A DNA stretch of 64,000 nt from UBA2784 sp964494625 (GCA_964494625.1 CAZBRT010000002.1:919160-983159), one strand, 5' to 3'; counted from the stretch's first letter, positions 7,862 to 17,651 are shown. Translations and numbers: made by a program. Notes: generated by a model not told the origin, from the letters alone.

Positions 7862-8815
7862 ATGAACCGGCGACGCGCAGAACTCGTGCTTGGAACCGTG
7901 CAGCTTGGCGTGCCCTATGGCGCTGCCAATCGCAATGGCATGCCGCCGCGCGAAACCGCCATCCGCCTTTTGCGCCGGGCCGCCAGCCTTGGCATCGCAG
8001 CCATTGATACGGCGCGCGCCTATGGCGACGCGGAAAACCGCATCGGCACGGCATTCGAGGGCAGCACGCCCGTTGAAACCATCACCAAGCTCGATCCCCT
8101 GTCGCGCCTGCCCGACGATGCCTCGCCCGCCGAGGCGGAAGCCGCTGCTGATGAAAGCGTCGCGCGGTCGCTCGTCGCCCTGAAACGCACGACGCTGGAT
8201 ACGCTTCTTCTGCATCGCGCCAGGCATGTGACATCACATGGCGGCGCGATCTGGCGGCGCCTCAATGAGCTGCGCCAGGCGGGCGTGATTTCCCGCATCG
8301 GCGTCTCCGTGCAATCGCCGGAAGAAGCGCATCTGGCGCTTGCAGCGCCCGGTCTTGGCCACATCCAGCTGCCGTTCAACGTGCTTGACTGGCGCTGGGC
8401 CGAACGCGGCGTGATCGAAGTCCTGCGCCGGCGCGACGACGTGACGGTCCATGCACGTGGTCCATTCCTGCAGGGATTGCTCGCCTGCGATGATCCCGCC
8501 CTTTGGCCGCGTGTGCCGGGCGTCGATGCGACGCGCGTGCTTTTCACGCTCAACAGCCTTGCGCGCGCGCTCAACCGCAGAAACGCCGCTGACCTTTGCC
8601 TTGCCTATGCGCGCGGCCAGGATTTCATCCATGGCGTCGTAATCGGCATGGAGACCGAAGACCAGCTTTCCGAAAACATGCGCCTCTTCGTCGAGCGGCC
8701 GCTTTCCACCGAGGAATGCTCCATTGTTGCCAACCGGATGCCGCGTGTGCCGGTGCAATTGCTTGATCCGGCGCAATGGCCCGCGCGCGAAGCCAAAGGG
8801 AGCCAGCTGCAATGA
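7862..8815 (+). CDS. Aldo/keto reductase
   Basis: The 317 aa sequence begins with the AKR strand-1 signature ELVLGTVQLGVPYGAANRNG, followed by AIDTARAYGDAENRIG with the catalytic Asp/Tyr region, and has SRIGVSVQSPEEAHLAL for the mid-barrel. The HRARHV segment after TLLLHRA corresponds to the catalytic His position. It overlaps the following SDR gene by 4 nt (ATGA), so the two products probably act together. AKR/SDR pairs of this look are often found in sugar pathways for surface or flagellin glycans; no sugar nucleotidyltransferase or aminotransferase is next to this one. Confidence 0.85.
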   Translation: MNRRRAELVLGTVQLGVPYGAANRNGMPPRETAIRLLRRAASLGIAAIDTARAYGDAENRIGTAFEGSTPVETITKLDPLSRLPDDASPAEAEAAADESVARSLVALKRTTLDTLLLHRARHVTSHGGAIWRRLNELRQAGVISRIGVSVQSPEEAHLALAAPGLGHIQLPFNVLDWRWAERGVIEVLRRRDDVTVHARGPFLQGLLACDDPALWPRVPGVDATRVLFTLNSLARALNRRNAADLCLAYARGQDFIHGVVIGMETEDQLSENMRLFVERPLSTEECSIVANRMPRVPVQLLDPAQWPAREAKGSQLQ

Positions 8816-9636
8816 ACGCTCCCGTCGGCTCGCTCAATGCTCCGCACTTCCGGCCCGATCTTTTCCGGCTGGACGGGCGCGTCGCGCTGGTCACCGCAGG
8901 CGCCGGCCATCTGGGCGAGGCGACCGTGCGGGCGCTTTGCGAGCTGGGTGCGCATGTGCTGGTCAATGGCCGCAACGAGGAAAACCTCATTCGCTTGTGC
9001 AGCGACCTGTCTGACATCGGCCTTTCGGCTGCCCCGTGCGCCTTTGACGTGCTCGACATGGATGCGGCGCGCATTGCGCTTTCTTCAGTCGGGCGGCTGG
9101 ACATTCTCGTCAACAACGCCGTCTCGATGCAGCCGGGACCGCTTGAAAGCGTCACAAAAGGCGCATTCGATACTGCCTTTTCCAGCGGCGCCTATGCGCC
9201 TTTCGAGCTGATGCGCATCGCGCTGCCTGCGCTTGAGGCGGCCGCCGCGGTGACGGGTCAGGCGAGCATCGTCAATGTCGCGTCGATGTATGGGCATGTG
9301 GCGCCGGATCCCCGCCTCTATGACGGAACACCCTTCAACAGTCCGCCGCATTATGCGGCAACCAAGGGCGCGTTGATCCAGCTGACCCGCTACATGGCCT
9401 GCCAATGGGGTGCCAAAGGCATCCGCGTCAATGCCGTCAGTCCCGGCCCCTTCCCCCGCCCTGCCATCCGCGCCCAGCACGGCGCGTTTGTCGCGCGGCT
9501 TGCCGCACGCGCGCCGATGGGCCGCGTGGGGGAAGCGCATGAGGCGGCAGCGGCCATTGCCTTTCTTGCGTCCGATGCGGCGTCGTTCGTCACGGGCGTC
9601 AACCTTCCTGTCGATGGCGGCTGGACGGCCTGGTGA
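8812..9636 (+). CDS. SDR-family oxidoreductase
   Basis: Starting at the ATG that overlaps the previous stop codon, the protein is 274 aa. It has a Rossmann motif (TAGAGHLGEATVRAL; the usual TGxxxGxG with Ala and His variants), DILVNNA, a serine in NVASMYGH, and the catalytic YAATK. The C-terminal FVTGVNLPVDGGWTAW is the classical SDR ending. It is coupled to the aldo/keto reductase upstream. The pair recalls PtmA-like steps in flagellin sugar synthesis, but that is an inference from arrangement only. Confidence 0.87.
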   Translation: MNAPVGSLNAPHFRPDLFRLDGRVALVTAGAGHLGEATVRALCELGAHVLVNGRNEENLIRLCSDLSDIGLSAAPCAFDVLDMDAARIALSSVGRLDILVNNAVSMQPGPLESVTKGAFDTAFSSGAYAPFELMRIALPALEAAAAVTGQASIVNVASMYGHVAPDPRLYDGTPFNSPPHYAATKGALIQLTRYMACQWGAKGIRVNAVSPGPFPRPAIRAQHGAFVARLAARAPMGRVGEAHEAAAAIAFLASDAASFVTGVNLPVDGGWTAW

Positions 9637-9678
9637 GCAAGCCGGGCGGCCTGCCCCATCCTGCCGATGGAGCGTGTG

Positions 9679-11487
9679 ATGCGCCTTCCTGAAGTGTTCA
9701 AGAACCTGCGCGGCAGGAAGTCCCCACATGGGCCGGAGATCGACGCCATGTGCGCGGTGCTTTCGCGCATGACAATTTTTGAGGACATCGGCGAGGACGC
9801 CCTGCGCGACATCTGCGGTGAACTTGACTGGTTCTGCCTGCCTGGCGGTGCCGCCCTTTCCCGCGAGAATGATGCCGAGAGCGCGATGTTTCTCGTGACC
9901 TCGGGCGCTCTTGGCGTCTATGTGGCCGATGGTGCGGGCAACGAGACAATGGTCGCCACCGTTCCGGCCGGCGAGACGGCAGGCGAGATGGCGATGATCT
10001 CGGGCGAGCCGCACTCGGCCCATCTGGTGGCGCTGCGTGACAGCGAACTCGTGCGCGTGCGCCGATCAGTCTTTGACCGGTTGACGGCAAGCCATCCCAA
10101 AATCCTCATCAATCTTGCGCGCCTTCTGGTACGCCGCCTGCGCCGCACGACGCGCAAGGTGGTGACGCATGACCGCCCGCGCTCCTATGCCATCGTTCCC
10201 CTGCATCCGGGTATCGACACGCGCGCGTGCGCGGCGGGCATCACGCGGGCGCTGGGACGCATGGGCATCAAGGTCATGCATTTCAATGCGCAGCACGCAA
10301 GCTCGGACAGCGGCTGGTTCCATCGTGTGGAGGAAGAGCACGAGCTGGTCGTCTATGAGGCGGATGCGCGCGATACGTCGTGGGGGCAGCTCTGCATCCG
10401 CCAGGCCGACAAGGTCCTGGCGCTTGTCGACACGAAAAGCGATGTCGATGGCGTGGCCGCCCAGGCCCTGCGCACGACACTGGGGCGCCGCCATGTCGCC
10501 GATCTCATCATGCTGTCTGACGACGGCACGCTGCCGGGCACGCTGGCGCGCGAATGGGCGCGCTCGCTTGGCAGTGAGCATCATCATTTCATCCGGACAG
10601 GCAACCCTGCCGATGCCGACCGCTGCGCGCGGCTGTTGACGGGTCATGCCGTCTCCATCGTGTTTGCGGGCGGCGGCGCGCGCGGCTTTGCGCATCTGGG
10701 AGTCATCCGGGCGCTGCGCCAGGCGGGCATTCCCTTCGACATGATCGGCGGCGCCAGCATGGGTGCCATCATCGGTGCGGCGGTGGCGCAGGAGTGGGAC
10801 GACAAGGCGCTCTATGGAAGGTTCCGCGACAGCTTCGTCACGTCCAACCCCCTGTCCGACTACACGCTGCCGCTGGTGTCGCTGGTGCGCGGGCGCAAGG
10901 TGCGGACGCTGCTCAAGCATCATTTTGGCGAGAGCCGCATCGAGGATTCGCTGCGGCCGTTCTTCTGCGTGTCATCAAACCTGACAACGGGCGGCACGCA
11001 TGTGCATCGCGAGGGGCTGATGCATCGCGCGCTGCGGGCGAGCATTTCCATTCCCGGCGTGCTGCCGCCGGTCGTCGAGGGCAAGGACCTTCTGGTTGAT
11101 GGTGGTGTCACCAACAATTTCCCCGCCGACATCATGGCGCGTTACGCGCGCGGGCCGATCATCGGCATTGACGTCGGCGGCGACCATGCGTTGTCTGCCG
11201 AGTTCGACAATTATGACGAACCCTCGCTGTGGCGCCTCTTCCGCAACGGACTTCGCGGTACGCCCGGCATCGTGAGCCTGTTGATGCGCGCGGGCACGAT
11301 CGGCAGCGAGGGCCAGCGCCAGCAGGCGCGCGGGCATTGCGACCTTTTGTTCGTGCCACCGCTTGACGAGGTGGGCCTTCGCCACTGGAAGCGCTTTGAT
11401 GTGGCGGTCGAGAGGGGCTATGCGCACGCGATGGATGTGCTGGAGCGTCAGGGCTTGCCGCCCGCGCTAAAGGCGGTTGCTGCCTGA
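9679..11487 (+). CDS. Cyclic-nucleotide-binding-domain patatin-like phospholipase (NTE type)
   Basis: About 600 aa. Residues about 25-140 form a cNMP-binding domain (MTIFEDIGEDALRDICGEL, then GETAGEMAMISGEPHSAHLV). A middle region (about 165-325) resembles the linker of NTE-type proteins. The patatin domain has the oxyanion loop FAGGGARGFAHLG, the nucleophile GGASMGA (GxSxG) and the dyad aspartate in LLVDGGVTNNFP. Such proteins hydrolyse lysophospholipids at the membrane. A GGAG at 9669-9672 favours ATG 9679; ATG 9667 is also in frame. The 3' end overlaps the convergent acyltransferase by 21 nt. Confidence 0.88.
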   Translation: MRLPEVFKNLRGRKSPHGPEIDAMCAVLSRMTIFEDIGEDALRDICGELDWFCLPGGAALSRENDAESAMFLVTSGALGVYVADGAGNETMVATVPAGETAGEMAMISGEPHSAHLVALRDSELVRVRRSVFDRLTASHPKILINLARLLVRRLRRTTRKVVTHDRPRSYAIVPLHPGIDTRACAAGITRALGRMGIKVMHFNAQHASSDSGWFHRVEEEHELVVYEADARDTSWGQLCIRQADKVLALVDTKSDVDGVAAQALRTTLGRRHVADLIMLSDDGTLPGTLAREWARSLGSEHHHFIRTGNPADADRCARLLTGHAVSIVFAGGGARGFAHLGVIRALRQAGIPFDMIGGASMGAIIGAAVAQEWDDKALYGRFRDSFVTSNPLSDYTLPLVSLVRGRKVRTLLKHHFGESRIEDSLRPFFCVSSNLTTGGTHVHREGLMHRALRASISIPGVLPPVVEGKDLLVDGGVTNNFPADIMARYARGPIIGIDVGGDHALSAEFDNYDEPSLWRLFRNGLRGTPGIVSLLMRAGTIGSEGQRQQARGHCDLLFVPPLDEVGLRHWKRFDVAVERGYAHAMDVLERQGLPPALKAVAA

Positions 11488-12633
11488 GGCGGTTGCCGCC
11501 TGAGGCGGCTTTGAAAGCGCGCGGCGGACGGGTTCCTCGATAAAGCGCCAGAACGCCCAAGCCAAAAGGATGAGAAGCGCAAAGCGGACGACGATGTTCA
11601 CCCCCATCGCCTCCGTCCGGAACATGTTGCGCGGAATGTCGTGATTGATCTGGCCAAAGCTGTCGATCAGGAACAGCCCGATGAAATGGGTCATGTAGAG
11701 GCTGAACGATATTTTCGACAGGAAGCGCATCGGCGGCGTCGCCAGCACCCTTGCCACCCCACCCTCGTCAAACTGCAGGCTGCGGATGAAAACGGCGAGC
11801 AGAAAAACGCTCAGCGCATCGGGTGCATGAAGGTGGAAACAGGCGAGGATCGCGACCACCAGAAAGGGCTGGAGCATGGGCAATTGCCTGTCCCACCTGC
11901 CGGGATCAAGGAATGACAGGCCGCAGCCGAGCATGAAGGCGAGAAGCGCGCGCACAAAGGGAATGTCGTTCGGAGCCTGCAGATAATCGAGCCCGTAGGC
12001 GGCATGAAGGGCAATCGAAAGAACACCACCCGTCAGGATGAAAAAGGCCGCGCGCGCAGGCTTTCCCATGAAGCGCGTCAGGCGCAGCACGAATGGATAG
12101 GCGAGATAGGCAAAGAGCAGCGCCGAGATGAACCAGGACGGCACGTTCCAGACCAGCTTGTCGTGAAAACCCCAGGACTGGAGCATGAAGGCGGTCGTTG
12201 CGAGATTGACGGGATTGGCCTCGGGCCGGTCGAAAGGAGCAAAGCCCGGATCAAAGGCGCCGTTCTCCACGCCCCAGACGAGGATGAGTTCGATGACGAC
12301 AAGGATCGCAAGCGTTACCAGATGCACCGGCCACAGCCGTACAAGCCGCGCGCGCATGAAGGTGCCGTAGGTGCGCGCTGAAAAGTCGGCGTCAAACAGG
12401 CGCGCCGAGGATCGCGCGATCACAAGGCCGGACAGCACGAAGAAAAGATCGACGAAGAGATAATATTTCTGGAACGCGCCCGCGAGAAAAGCCACCGGCG
12501 GATAGAAAGCGAATATTCCCTGTGCGTGATAGAGCACGATGCAGACGGCGGCGAAGCCGCGCAAGCCATCCAGGCTTGCGATCTCGCCGTTGCCGTTATT
12601 GCCGTTTGCCGTGGCCGGCAGTTTCTGCGCCAT
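11467..12633 (-). CDS. Acyltransferase family 3 (OafA/YrhL-like) membrane protein
   Basis: This 388 aa protein starts with the family signature ASLDGLRGFAAVCIVLYHA, then FVDLFFVLSGLVIA and RARLVRLWPVHLVTL, with about ten hydrophobic segments in total and KISFSLYMTHF near the C-terminus. These integral membrane enzymes O-acylate surface sugars or other glycans using cytosolic acyl-CoA. It is convergent with the patatin gene, and the two stop codons are embedded in a 16-nt tandem duplication (11473-11504). A glycan gene cluster is not adjacent. Confidence 0.87.
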   Translation of the reverse strand: MAQKLPATANGNNGNGEIASLDGLRGFAAVCIVLYHAQGIFAFYPPVAFLAGAFQKYYLFVDLFFVLSGLVIARSSARLFDADFSARTYGTFMRARLVRLWPVHLVTLAILVVIELILVWGVENGAFDPGFAPFDRPEANPVNLATTAFMLQSWGFHDKLVWNVPSWFISALLFAYLAYPFVLRLTRFMGKPARAAFFILTGGVLSIALHAAYGLDYLQAPNDIPFVRALLAFMLGCGLSFLDPGRWDRQLPMLQPFLVVAILACFHLHAPDALSVFLLAVFIRSLQFDEGGVARVLATPPMRFLSKISFSLYMTHFIGLFLIDSFGQINHDIPRNMFRTEAMGVNIVVRFALLILLAWAFWRFIEEPVRRALSKPPQAATASGSNRL

Positions 12634-12679
12634 TGCCCGAGCTTCCCCCCGAAAGCGCGTTCTCGACCGACCGAATGCC

Positions 12680-13555
12680 CTAGACCGGCTTTCGTACCGG
12701 ATAGAGATTGTCGAATTTCGGCTCGCGCTTTTCCGCCTTGGCGACGAAAGCCTCTTTCATGTCGGTTTCGGGATTATACATGCCCGCCTGCCATGTGGCG
12801 ATGTAATCAAGCGAATCCGCAATCGAATGGTCGCGGGCGTGGTTGATCATCAGCTTTGATCCATGAACCGCGAGCGGCGACTTTGCGGCGATCTCGCGCG
12901 CGGTTGCCATGGCGTGGGCGAGCATCGCTTCCTGCGTATCAAAGACCTCGTTCACAAGACCGATGTCGCGCGCGCGCGACGCGGGCAGGCGGCGGCCGGT
13001 ATAGGCGAGCTCGCGCACCCAGCCCTGGGGGATGAGATGGCAAAGGCGCGGGAAGGTGCCGACATCGGCGGTCATGCCGATATTGATCTCCTGCACCACG
13101 AAGAAGGCGTCGCTGGTCGCATAGCGGATGTCGCAGGCGCTGGCGAAATCAACCGCACCACCGATGCAGCCACCCTGGATCGCCATGATGACCGGCATGC
13201 GCGCCTCGTCGAGGCAATTGAAGGTCTTCTGGATATCGAGCACGATGCGCCGCATGGCAGCACCGGAGCGGCCGCGCTCGCGCTTTGGCTCTGATGCGGC
13301 AACGGGGCTTGCCGAGGTGAAGACCGAAAGGTCCATGCCTGCTGAAAAGTGCTTGCCGGTTGACGACACCACGATGCAGCGCGCTTTGGCGCCGTCATCG
13401 ATGTCGCGCACGATTTCAGGCAGTTCGCGCCAGAAGCCGGGTGTCATCGTGTTGAAGGCATCCGCCCGGTGAAGCTCAAGATGGGCGACATTGTCCCTGA
13501 TCGCGACCTTGAAGCAGGAGGTCTCATAGGACGTCGCGTCGGCGGGCACGGTCAT
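12680..13555 (-). CDS. Enoyl-CoA hydratase/isomerase (dienoyl-CoA isomerase-like)
   Basis: From ATG 13555 the protein is 291 aa; the frame extends upstream but the extra residues look non-coding. Crotonase hallmarks are GKHFSAGMDLSVF and AIQGGCIGGAVDF. The segment QEINIGMTADVG places Glu and Asp eight residues apart, as in mammalian delta3,5-delta2,4-dienoyl-CoA isomerase, and GAVDFASACDIR supplies the third acidic residue. This makes an auxiliary role in unsaturated fatty acid oxidation likely. The adjacent gene on the other strand is a MaoC hydratase. Confidence 0.85.
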   Translation of the reverse strand: MTVPADATSYETSCFKVAIRDNVAHLELHRADAFNTMTPGFWRELPEIVRDIDDGAKARCIVVSSTGKHFSAGMDLSVFTSASPVAASEPKRERGRSGAAMRRIVLDIQKTFNCLDEARMPVIMAIQGGCIGGAVDFASACDIRYATSDAFFVVQEINIGMTADVGTFPRLCHLIPQGWVRELAYTGRRLPASRARDIGLVNEVFDTQEAMLAHAMATAREIAAKSPLAVHGSKLMINHARDHSIADSLDYIATWQAGMYNPETDMKEAFVAKAEKREPKFDNLYPVRKPV

Positions 13556-13725
13556 GGCAATGTTTCCGGATGGGGTGTTCGTGCAGGAAATCAGTGCGCC
13601 CTTCCTATCACGGGCAGGCGGCGCGCCAAAAGGGTGACGCGCGGGAAGGCCAACGGCCCTATCCGCCCTTGCCTTTGCGCCCGGCTTTACCGCAACTTCA
13701 CGCATCACCCCAAGGGAGGCAGGCC

Positions 13726-14592
13726 ATGCCCATCAAGTACGACGAGATCATGTCGCTCAAATCCGAAGGCGACGTCTTTCACTGGTCCGAGCGCGAGTCG
13801 ATCCTTTATGCGCTGGGTGTCGGCTTTGGCCGCGATCCGATGAACGAGGCCGAGCTGCCCTTCGTCTATGAGAAGGACCTCAATGCGCAGAACGTGCGCA
13901 CAGTGCCGACCATGGCGACCGTCGTTGCCTGGGGACAGCGCACCATGGCGCGCTCGGGCATCAATTACCTCATGGTCGTGCATGGCGAGCAGCGGCTGAC
14001 CGTGCACCGTCCTCTACCGCCGGTTGCCACCATCATTGCCGATGAGCGCGTGATCGGTGCGTTTGACAAGGGCGCGGGCAAGGGTGCTGTCATCCTCAGC
14101 GAGAAGAATTTGCGCCTCAAGGACACGGGCGAGAAACTCTGCACGCTTGTCTCAACCACATTCGCGCGTGGTGACGGCGGCTTCGGCGGTCCCAGCGAAG
14201 GCGCGCCTGCACCGCACGCCATGCCGGAGCGCAAGCCCGACGCAACCTATGAGGCTGCCACACATCAGGATCAGGCGTTTCTTTACGCGCTCTCGGGTGA
14301 CCGCAATCCGCTGCACCGCGACCCCGCGATTGCCAAGATGGCCGGGTTTCCCCGCCCCATCCTCCATGGGCTGTGCAGCTATGGCACCGCATGCCGCGCC
14401 ATCATTACCAATATGCTTGGCCATGATGCCACGAAGATCAAGGCATTCGACGTGCGCTTTTCGGCGCCGGTGTTTCCCGGCGAGACGATGCTGGTCGATG
14501 TCTGGAAGGACGCCAACGTCATCTCCTATCGCGCGCGGCTGAAGGAGCGCGACATTGTCGTCCTCAATAACGGGCGCTGCGTGGTGGCGTGA
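13726..14592 (+). CDS. MaoC-family enoyl-CoA hydratase (hydratase 2)
   Basis: The protein is 288 aa from ATG 13726, which has AAGGGAGG immediately upstream; the longer frame to 13570 is not supported. The two hotdog halves are present, and the second contains the hydratase 2 motif SGDRNPLHRDPAIAKMAGF followed by PILHGLCSYG. The enzyme hydrates trans-2-enoyl-CoA to (R)-3-hydroxyacyl-CoA, linking beta-oxidation to polyhydroxyalkanoates or peroxisomal-like routes. Its stop overlaps the GTG start of a methyltransferase gene. Confidence 0.9.
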   Translation: MPIKYDEIMSLKSEGDVFHWSERESILYALGVGFGRDPMNEAELPFVYEKDLNAQNVRTVPTMATVVAWGQRTMARSGINYLMVVHGEQRLTVHRPLPPVATIIADERVIGAFDKGAGKGAVILSEKNLRLKDTGEKLCTLVSTTFARGDGGFGGPSEGAPAPHAMPERKPDATYEAATHQDQAFLYALSGDRNPLHRDPAIAKMAGFPRPILHGLCSYGTACRAIITNMLGHDATKIKAFDVRFSAPVFPGETMLVDVWKDANVISYRARLKERDIVVLNNGRCVVA

Positions 14593-15704
14593 GCAACGCG
14601 GGCGATGCGGAGGGCTGGCCGCAGGATGCGGTCGCCGACGCGGAAGCAATGGTGGCGGCGGGACGTGCGGCCGCCGCCGTGATCGCGCTGGCAACCCATG
14701 TCGCATTGGGCAAAGGCGGCATGCGGGCGCGGCTTTCGCTGGTGCGCGCCATGCAGGCAGCGGGTGACATCGCGGGTGCGCTGCGCACCGCGCGTGACGC
14801 GTGCCAGCTCTCGCCCCAGGATCCCGATGCCGCGATCACGCTGGGCGACGCCTTCCTTGCCGCAGGCCATCTGCCCGACGCGATGGGCGAATATCAGCGC
14901 GCCGTGCGCATGATGCCGGACCACAAGGCTGCGCGGCTTGCGCTCGTTCATGGCTGGATTGAAGCGGGCGAGGCGGCGCAAGCGCGCGATGCGTTGCGCG
15001 ACGCGGCGGCTGTCGGCATTGACCCGCACGAATGCGATGCGCTTTCAGCACGCATCGATACGCTTGAGGCCATGCAGCGGCGCTCGCCGCAATATGTGCG
15101 GCATCTCTTTGACCAGTTTGCCACCGACTATGACGCGCGGATGGTGCAGCTTCTGCGCTATCAGGCGCCCGCCATCCTGCTTGAACTCGCCACACTTTCG
15201 CTGGGCGGCGTTATCCCGAAGGCGCGCACGCTTGATCTGGGTTGTGGCACGGGGCTTGGCGGCGTTGCGTTCAAGCCCTTCGCATCCGCGCTGGACGGCA
15301 TTGACCTTGCGCCGCGCATGATCGAGGCGGCGCGCGCCCGCAACATCTATGACCGGCTGGACGTGGCCGATATTGAAAGCGTGCTGGACGGCTCACGCCG
15401 CTATGGCCGGATCATCGCGGCCGATGTGCTGGTCTATCTCGGCGATCTGGCACCGCTTTTTTCGGGCGTGGCGCGCACGCTAGAACCGGGGGCCATGTTC
15501 TTCTTCACGGTTGAGGCCAAGACGGGCGATGATCCCGCGCCCTATGCGCTGCAGGAAACCAAGCGCTATCACCATCGCGAGGATTATCTGCGGGCGACCG
15601 CCGAGGCCGCCGGCCTTTCGGTGCGCGGGCTCCTGCAATGCACACCGCGATTCAACGCCGGCAAACCCGTGCCGGGCTTTGCGGTGGCGCTCGGGTTGGC
15701 GTGA
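14589..15704 (+). CDS. TPR-containing class I SAM-dependent methyltransferase
   Basis: This 371 aa protein begins with GTG overlapping the preceding stop (GTGA). The N-terminal 150 residues form Ala-rich helical repeats of TPR type (GDAFLAAGHLPDAMGEYQRAV). From about residue 175 the FDQFATDYDARM segment leads into a methyltransferase with motif I LDLGCGTGLGG at 215-224 and a later IIAADVLVYLGDLAPLFSGV. Similar TPR-methyltransferases are common in alphaproteobacteria, with unknown substrates. It ends 10 nt from the convergent cyclase gene. Confidence 0.82.
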   Translation: MSNAGDAEGWPQDAVADAEAMVAAGRAAAAVIALATHVALGKGGMRARLSLVRAMQAAGDIAGALRTARDACQLSPQDPDAAITLGDAFLAAGHLPDAMGEYQRAVRMMPDHKAARLALVHGWIEAGEAAQARDALRDAAAVGIDPHECDALSARIDTLEAMQRRSPQYVRHLFDQFATDYDARMVQLLRYQAPAILLELATLSLGGVIPKARTLDLGCGTGLGGVAFKPFASALDGIDLAPRMIEAARARNIYDRLDVADIESVLDGSRRYGRIIAADVLVYLGDLAPLFSGVARTLEPGAMFFFTVEAKTGDDPAPYALQETKRYHHREDYLRATAEAAGLSVRGLLQCTPRFNAGKPVPGFAVALGLA

Positions 15705-15714
15705 GAGAAGAAGT

Positions 15715-17565
15715 TCAATCGGCGGCGGTCAGCCGTGCCTCGGCGGCGGCAATCATTTCTTTGAAGCGCGAGTCGGCGCGGATCGGATCTAGGGAGGGAT
15801 CGGCTTTCGCGTGATTGAGGAAGTCTATGGATGCCGTGGCGAAGAACGGGCCGAGCAGTTCGAGCGCGGAATCGGCATCCTTGAAGTCGCGAACGGCGGC
15901 ACAAGCGAAATTGTACCGCATGTTCATGTTGGCGGGATCAATGAGCAGGGCGCGGGACATCCACTCCTTGGCGCGCTCAACCTGCCCAAGAGCCGCAAGG
16001 GCGTTGCCGCAAAAGGCCATGGCAGAGCCATTGCTTTGATCCTGCGCGATCGCCTTTTCGGCGCGAGCCAATGAGATCTGCGCCGCACGACGGCGGCCTT
16101 CGTCATCACCCAACGCTGCGTAGCAACTTCTCAACATGCCCGGCGAATGGAAATCGGTTTCCATCAGCGACGTCGCTTTTTCAAAAAATCTCACAGCGTC
16201 CTCGAGGCGGCGCTGCCTGTAGTTCAGTGTGGCCGCCACCTTGTTGACCTCATAGGACTCCGGATCCAGTTTCAGGGCGACCGCGAGTTCCGTGGACGCT
16301 TCATCCCGACGCCCGGCTTCGAAGGCAATCAGGGCTTTCACGGCACGGGCTTCTGCCAGGTTGGAGTCCAAGGCCAGCGCCTGACCCGCGGATGCCAATC
16401 CACCATCGCCTTTTCCGCCAAACTGGAAGCGCTGAACGTTTTGCGACAACGCCATGAGCGCCCAGGCGCGGGCATAGCCGGGATCGATCTCAGTGGCGCG
16501 GCTGCACAGGCGAATGATCGCCTCTTCCCGCCTCACGTCTCCGTAATTGCCGGTAACGTAATACTGGCGCGCCATGAGATAGAGATTGTAGGCATCGACG
16601 CTATCCGTACCGCGCGTCTCGATTGCCCGCTTTTCTTCCGGCAACAGCTTGAGCTTCAGGGCCTTGACGATGGCTTCGGAAATCTCGTCCTGCAGCGCGA
16701 ATATGTCGTTGAGGTCACGGTCATAGCGTTCTGCCCAGACATGGCCGCCGGTTGCGCCGTCGATCAACTGCGCGGTGATACGCACGCGTCCACCGGATTT
16801 GCGCACGCTGCCTTCAAGAACGTGGCTCACTTTGAGCTGACGCGCGATCTGCGGAACCTCGACGTGTTTGCCCTTGAAAGTGAACGACGTATTGCGCGCC
16901 GCGACCCAAAGCGCCGAGACTTTGCTCAAATCGGTGATAATGTCTTCGCTGATGCCGTCGGAGAAATACTCCTGCTGCGGATCGTCGCTCATATTCGCGA
17001 AAGGCAGGACACAAATCGAGAGCTTGCGGCGTTCGTCCACGTGATTGCCTTCCGGATTGCCGTGTGCGGCGGCGCGCACCGAGAAAACACGCACGGGCCG
17101 CTCGATGTTCTTGACGCTGTGCTCGCCCAAGTCTTCGAAGGTGCAAGGCATCTTGCCGTCGGCCTGCTCCTTTACCACCTGCGAAAGCGCCACGCTCCCC
17201 GCCGGTGCCAGGGTCTGGATGCGGGCGGCGACGTTGACGCCCTCGCCGTAGATATCGTCACCTTCGATGATGACTTCACCCAGATTGATTCCGATGCGGT
17301 AGCGGATGGGCTTGGCATCCGTCTTCTCCGTGGCTTCCTGGATCGCCAGGGCACAGTTGACGGCGGCAACCACGCTTGCGAACTCGACCAGCGCCCCGTC
17401 ACCCATCAGCTTGAACTGCCGCCCGCCATGTTTTGCAACCTGCGGATCGAATACCGAAGCGCGATTCTGTTTCAGCCGCGCAAGCGTGCCCGCTTCGTCG
17501 CGTTCCATCAGGCTGCTGTAGCCAACCACGTCGGCGGAAAGGATGACGGTGAGTTTGCGTTGCAT
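15715..17565 (-). CDS. Class III adenylate/guanylate cyclase with TolB-N/FlgO-like and TPR domains
   Basis: From ATG 17565 the protein is 616 aa. The cyclase domain (about 1-180) begins RKLTVILSADVVGYSSLM with a metal aspartate, then FKLMGDGALVEF, and YGEGVNVAARIQTL. A TolB-N/FlgO-like segment follows (FANMSDDPQQEYFSDGISED), with HVLEGSVRKSGGRVRITAQL. The rest is TPR (AFCGNALAALGQVERAKEWM). There is no membrane segment. This arrangement is common in rhizobial and related alphaproteobacterial cyclases, whose inputs are unknown. It is divergent from the GlxA-type regulator. Confidence 0.9.
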   Translation of the reverse strand: MQRKLTVILSADVVGYSSLMERDEAGTLARLKQNRASVFDPQVAKHGGRQFKLMGDGALVEFASVVAAVNCALAIQEATEKTDAKPIRYRIGINLGEVIIEGDDIYGEGVNVAARIQTLAPAGSVALSQVVKEQADGKMPCTFEDLGEHSVKNIERPVRVFSVRAAAHGNPEGNHVDERRKLSICVLPFANMSDDPQQEYFSDGISEDIITDLSKVSALWVAARNTSFTFKGKHVEVPQIARQLKVSHVLEGSVRKSGGRVRITAQLIDGATGGHVWAERYDRDLNDIFALQDEISEAIVKALKLKLLPEEKRAIETRGTDSVDAYNLYLMARQYYVTGNYGDVRREEAIIRLCSRATEIDPGYARAWALMALSQNVQRFQFGGKGDGGLASAGQALALDSNLAEARAVKALIAFEAGRRDEASTELAVALKLDPESYEVNKVAATLNYRQRRLEDAVRFFEKATSLMETDFHSPGMLRSCYAALGDDEGRRRAAQISLARAEKAIAQDQSNGSAMAFCGNALAALGQVERAKEWMSRALLIDPANMNMRYNFACAAVRDFKDADSALELLGPFFATASIDFLNHAKADPSLDPIRADSRFKEMIAAAEARLTAAD

Positions 17566-17651
17566 GGGGCGAGAGATAACAAGCCAGACGCCGCATTGCC
17601 AGTGGCCACTCGTGGCAGGTGCGGCCGCGGCGGATGGAGCTGGCGAGCACC

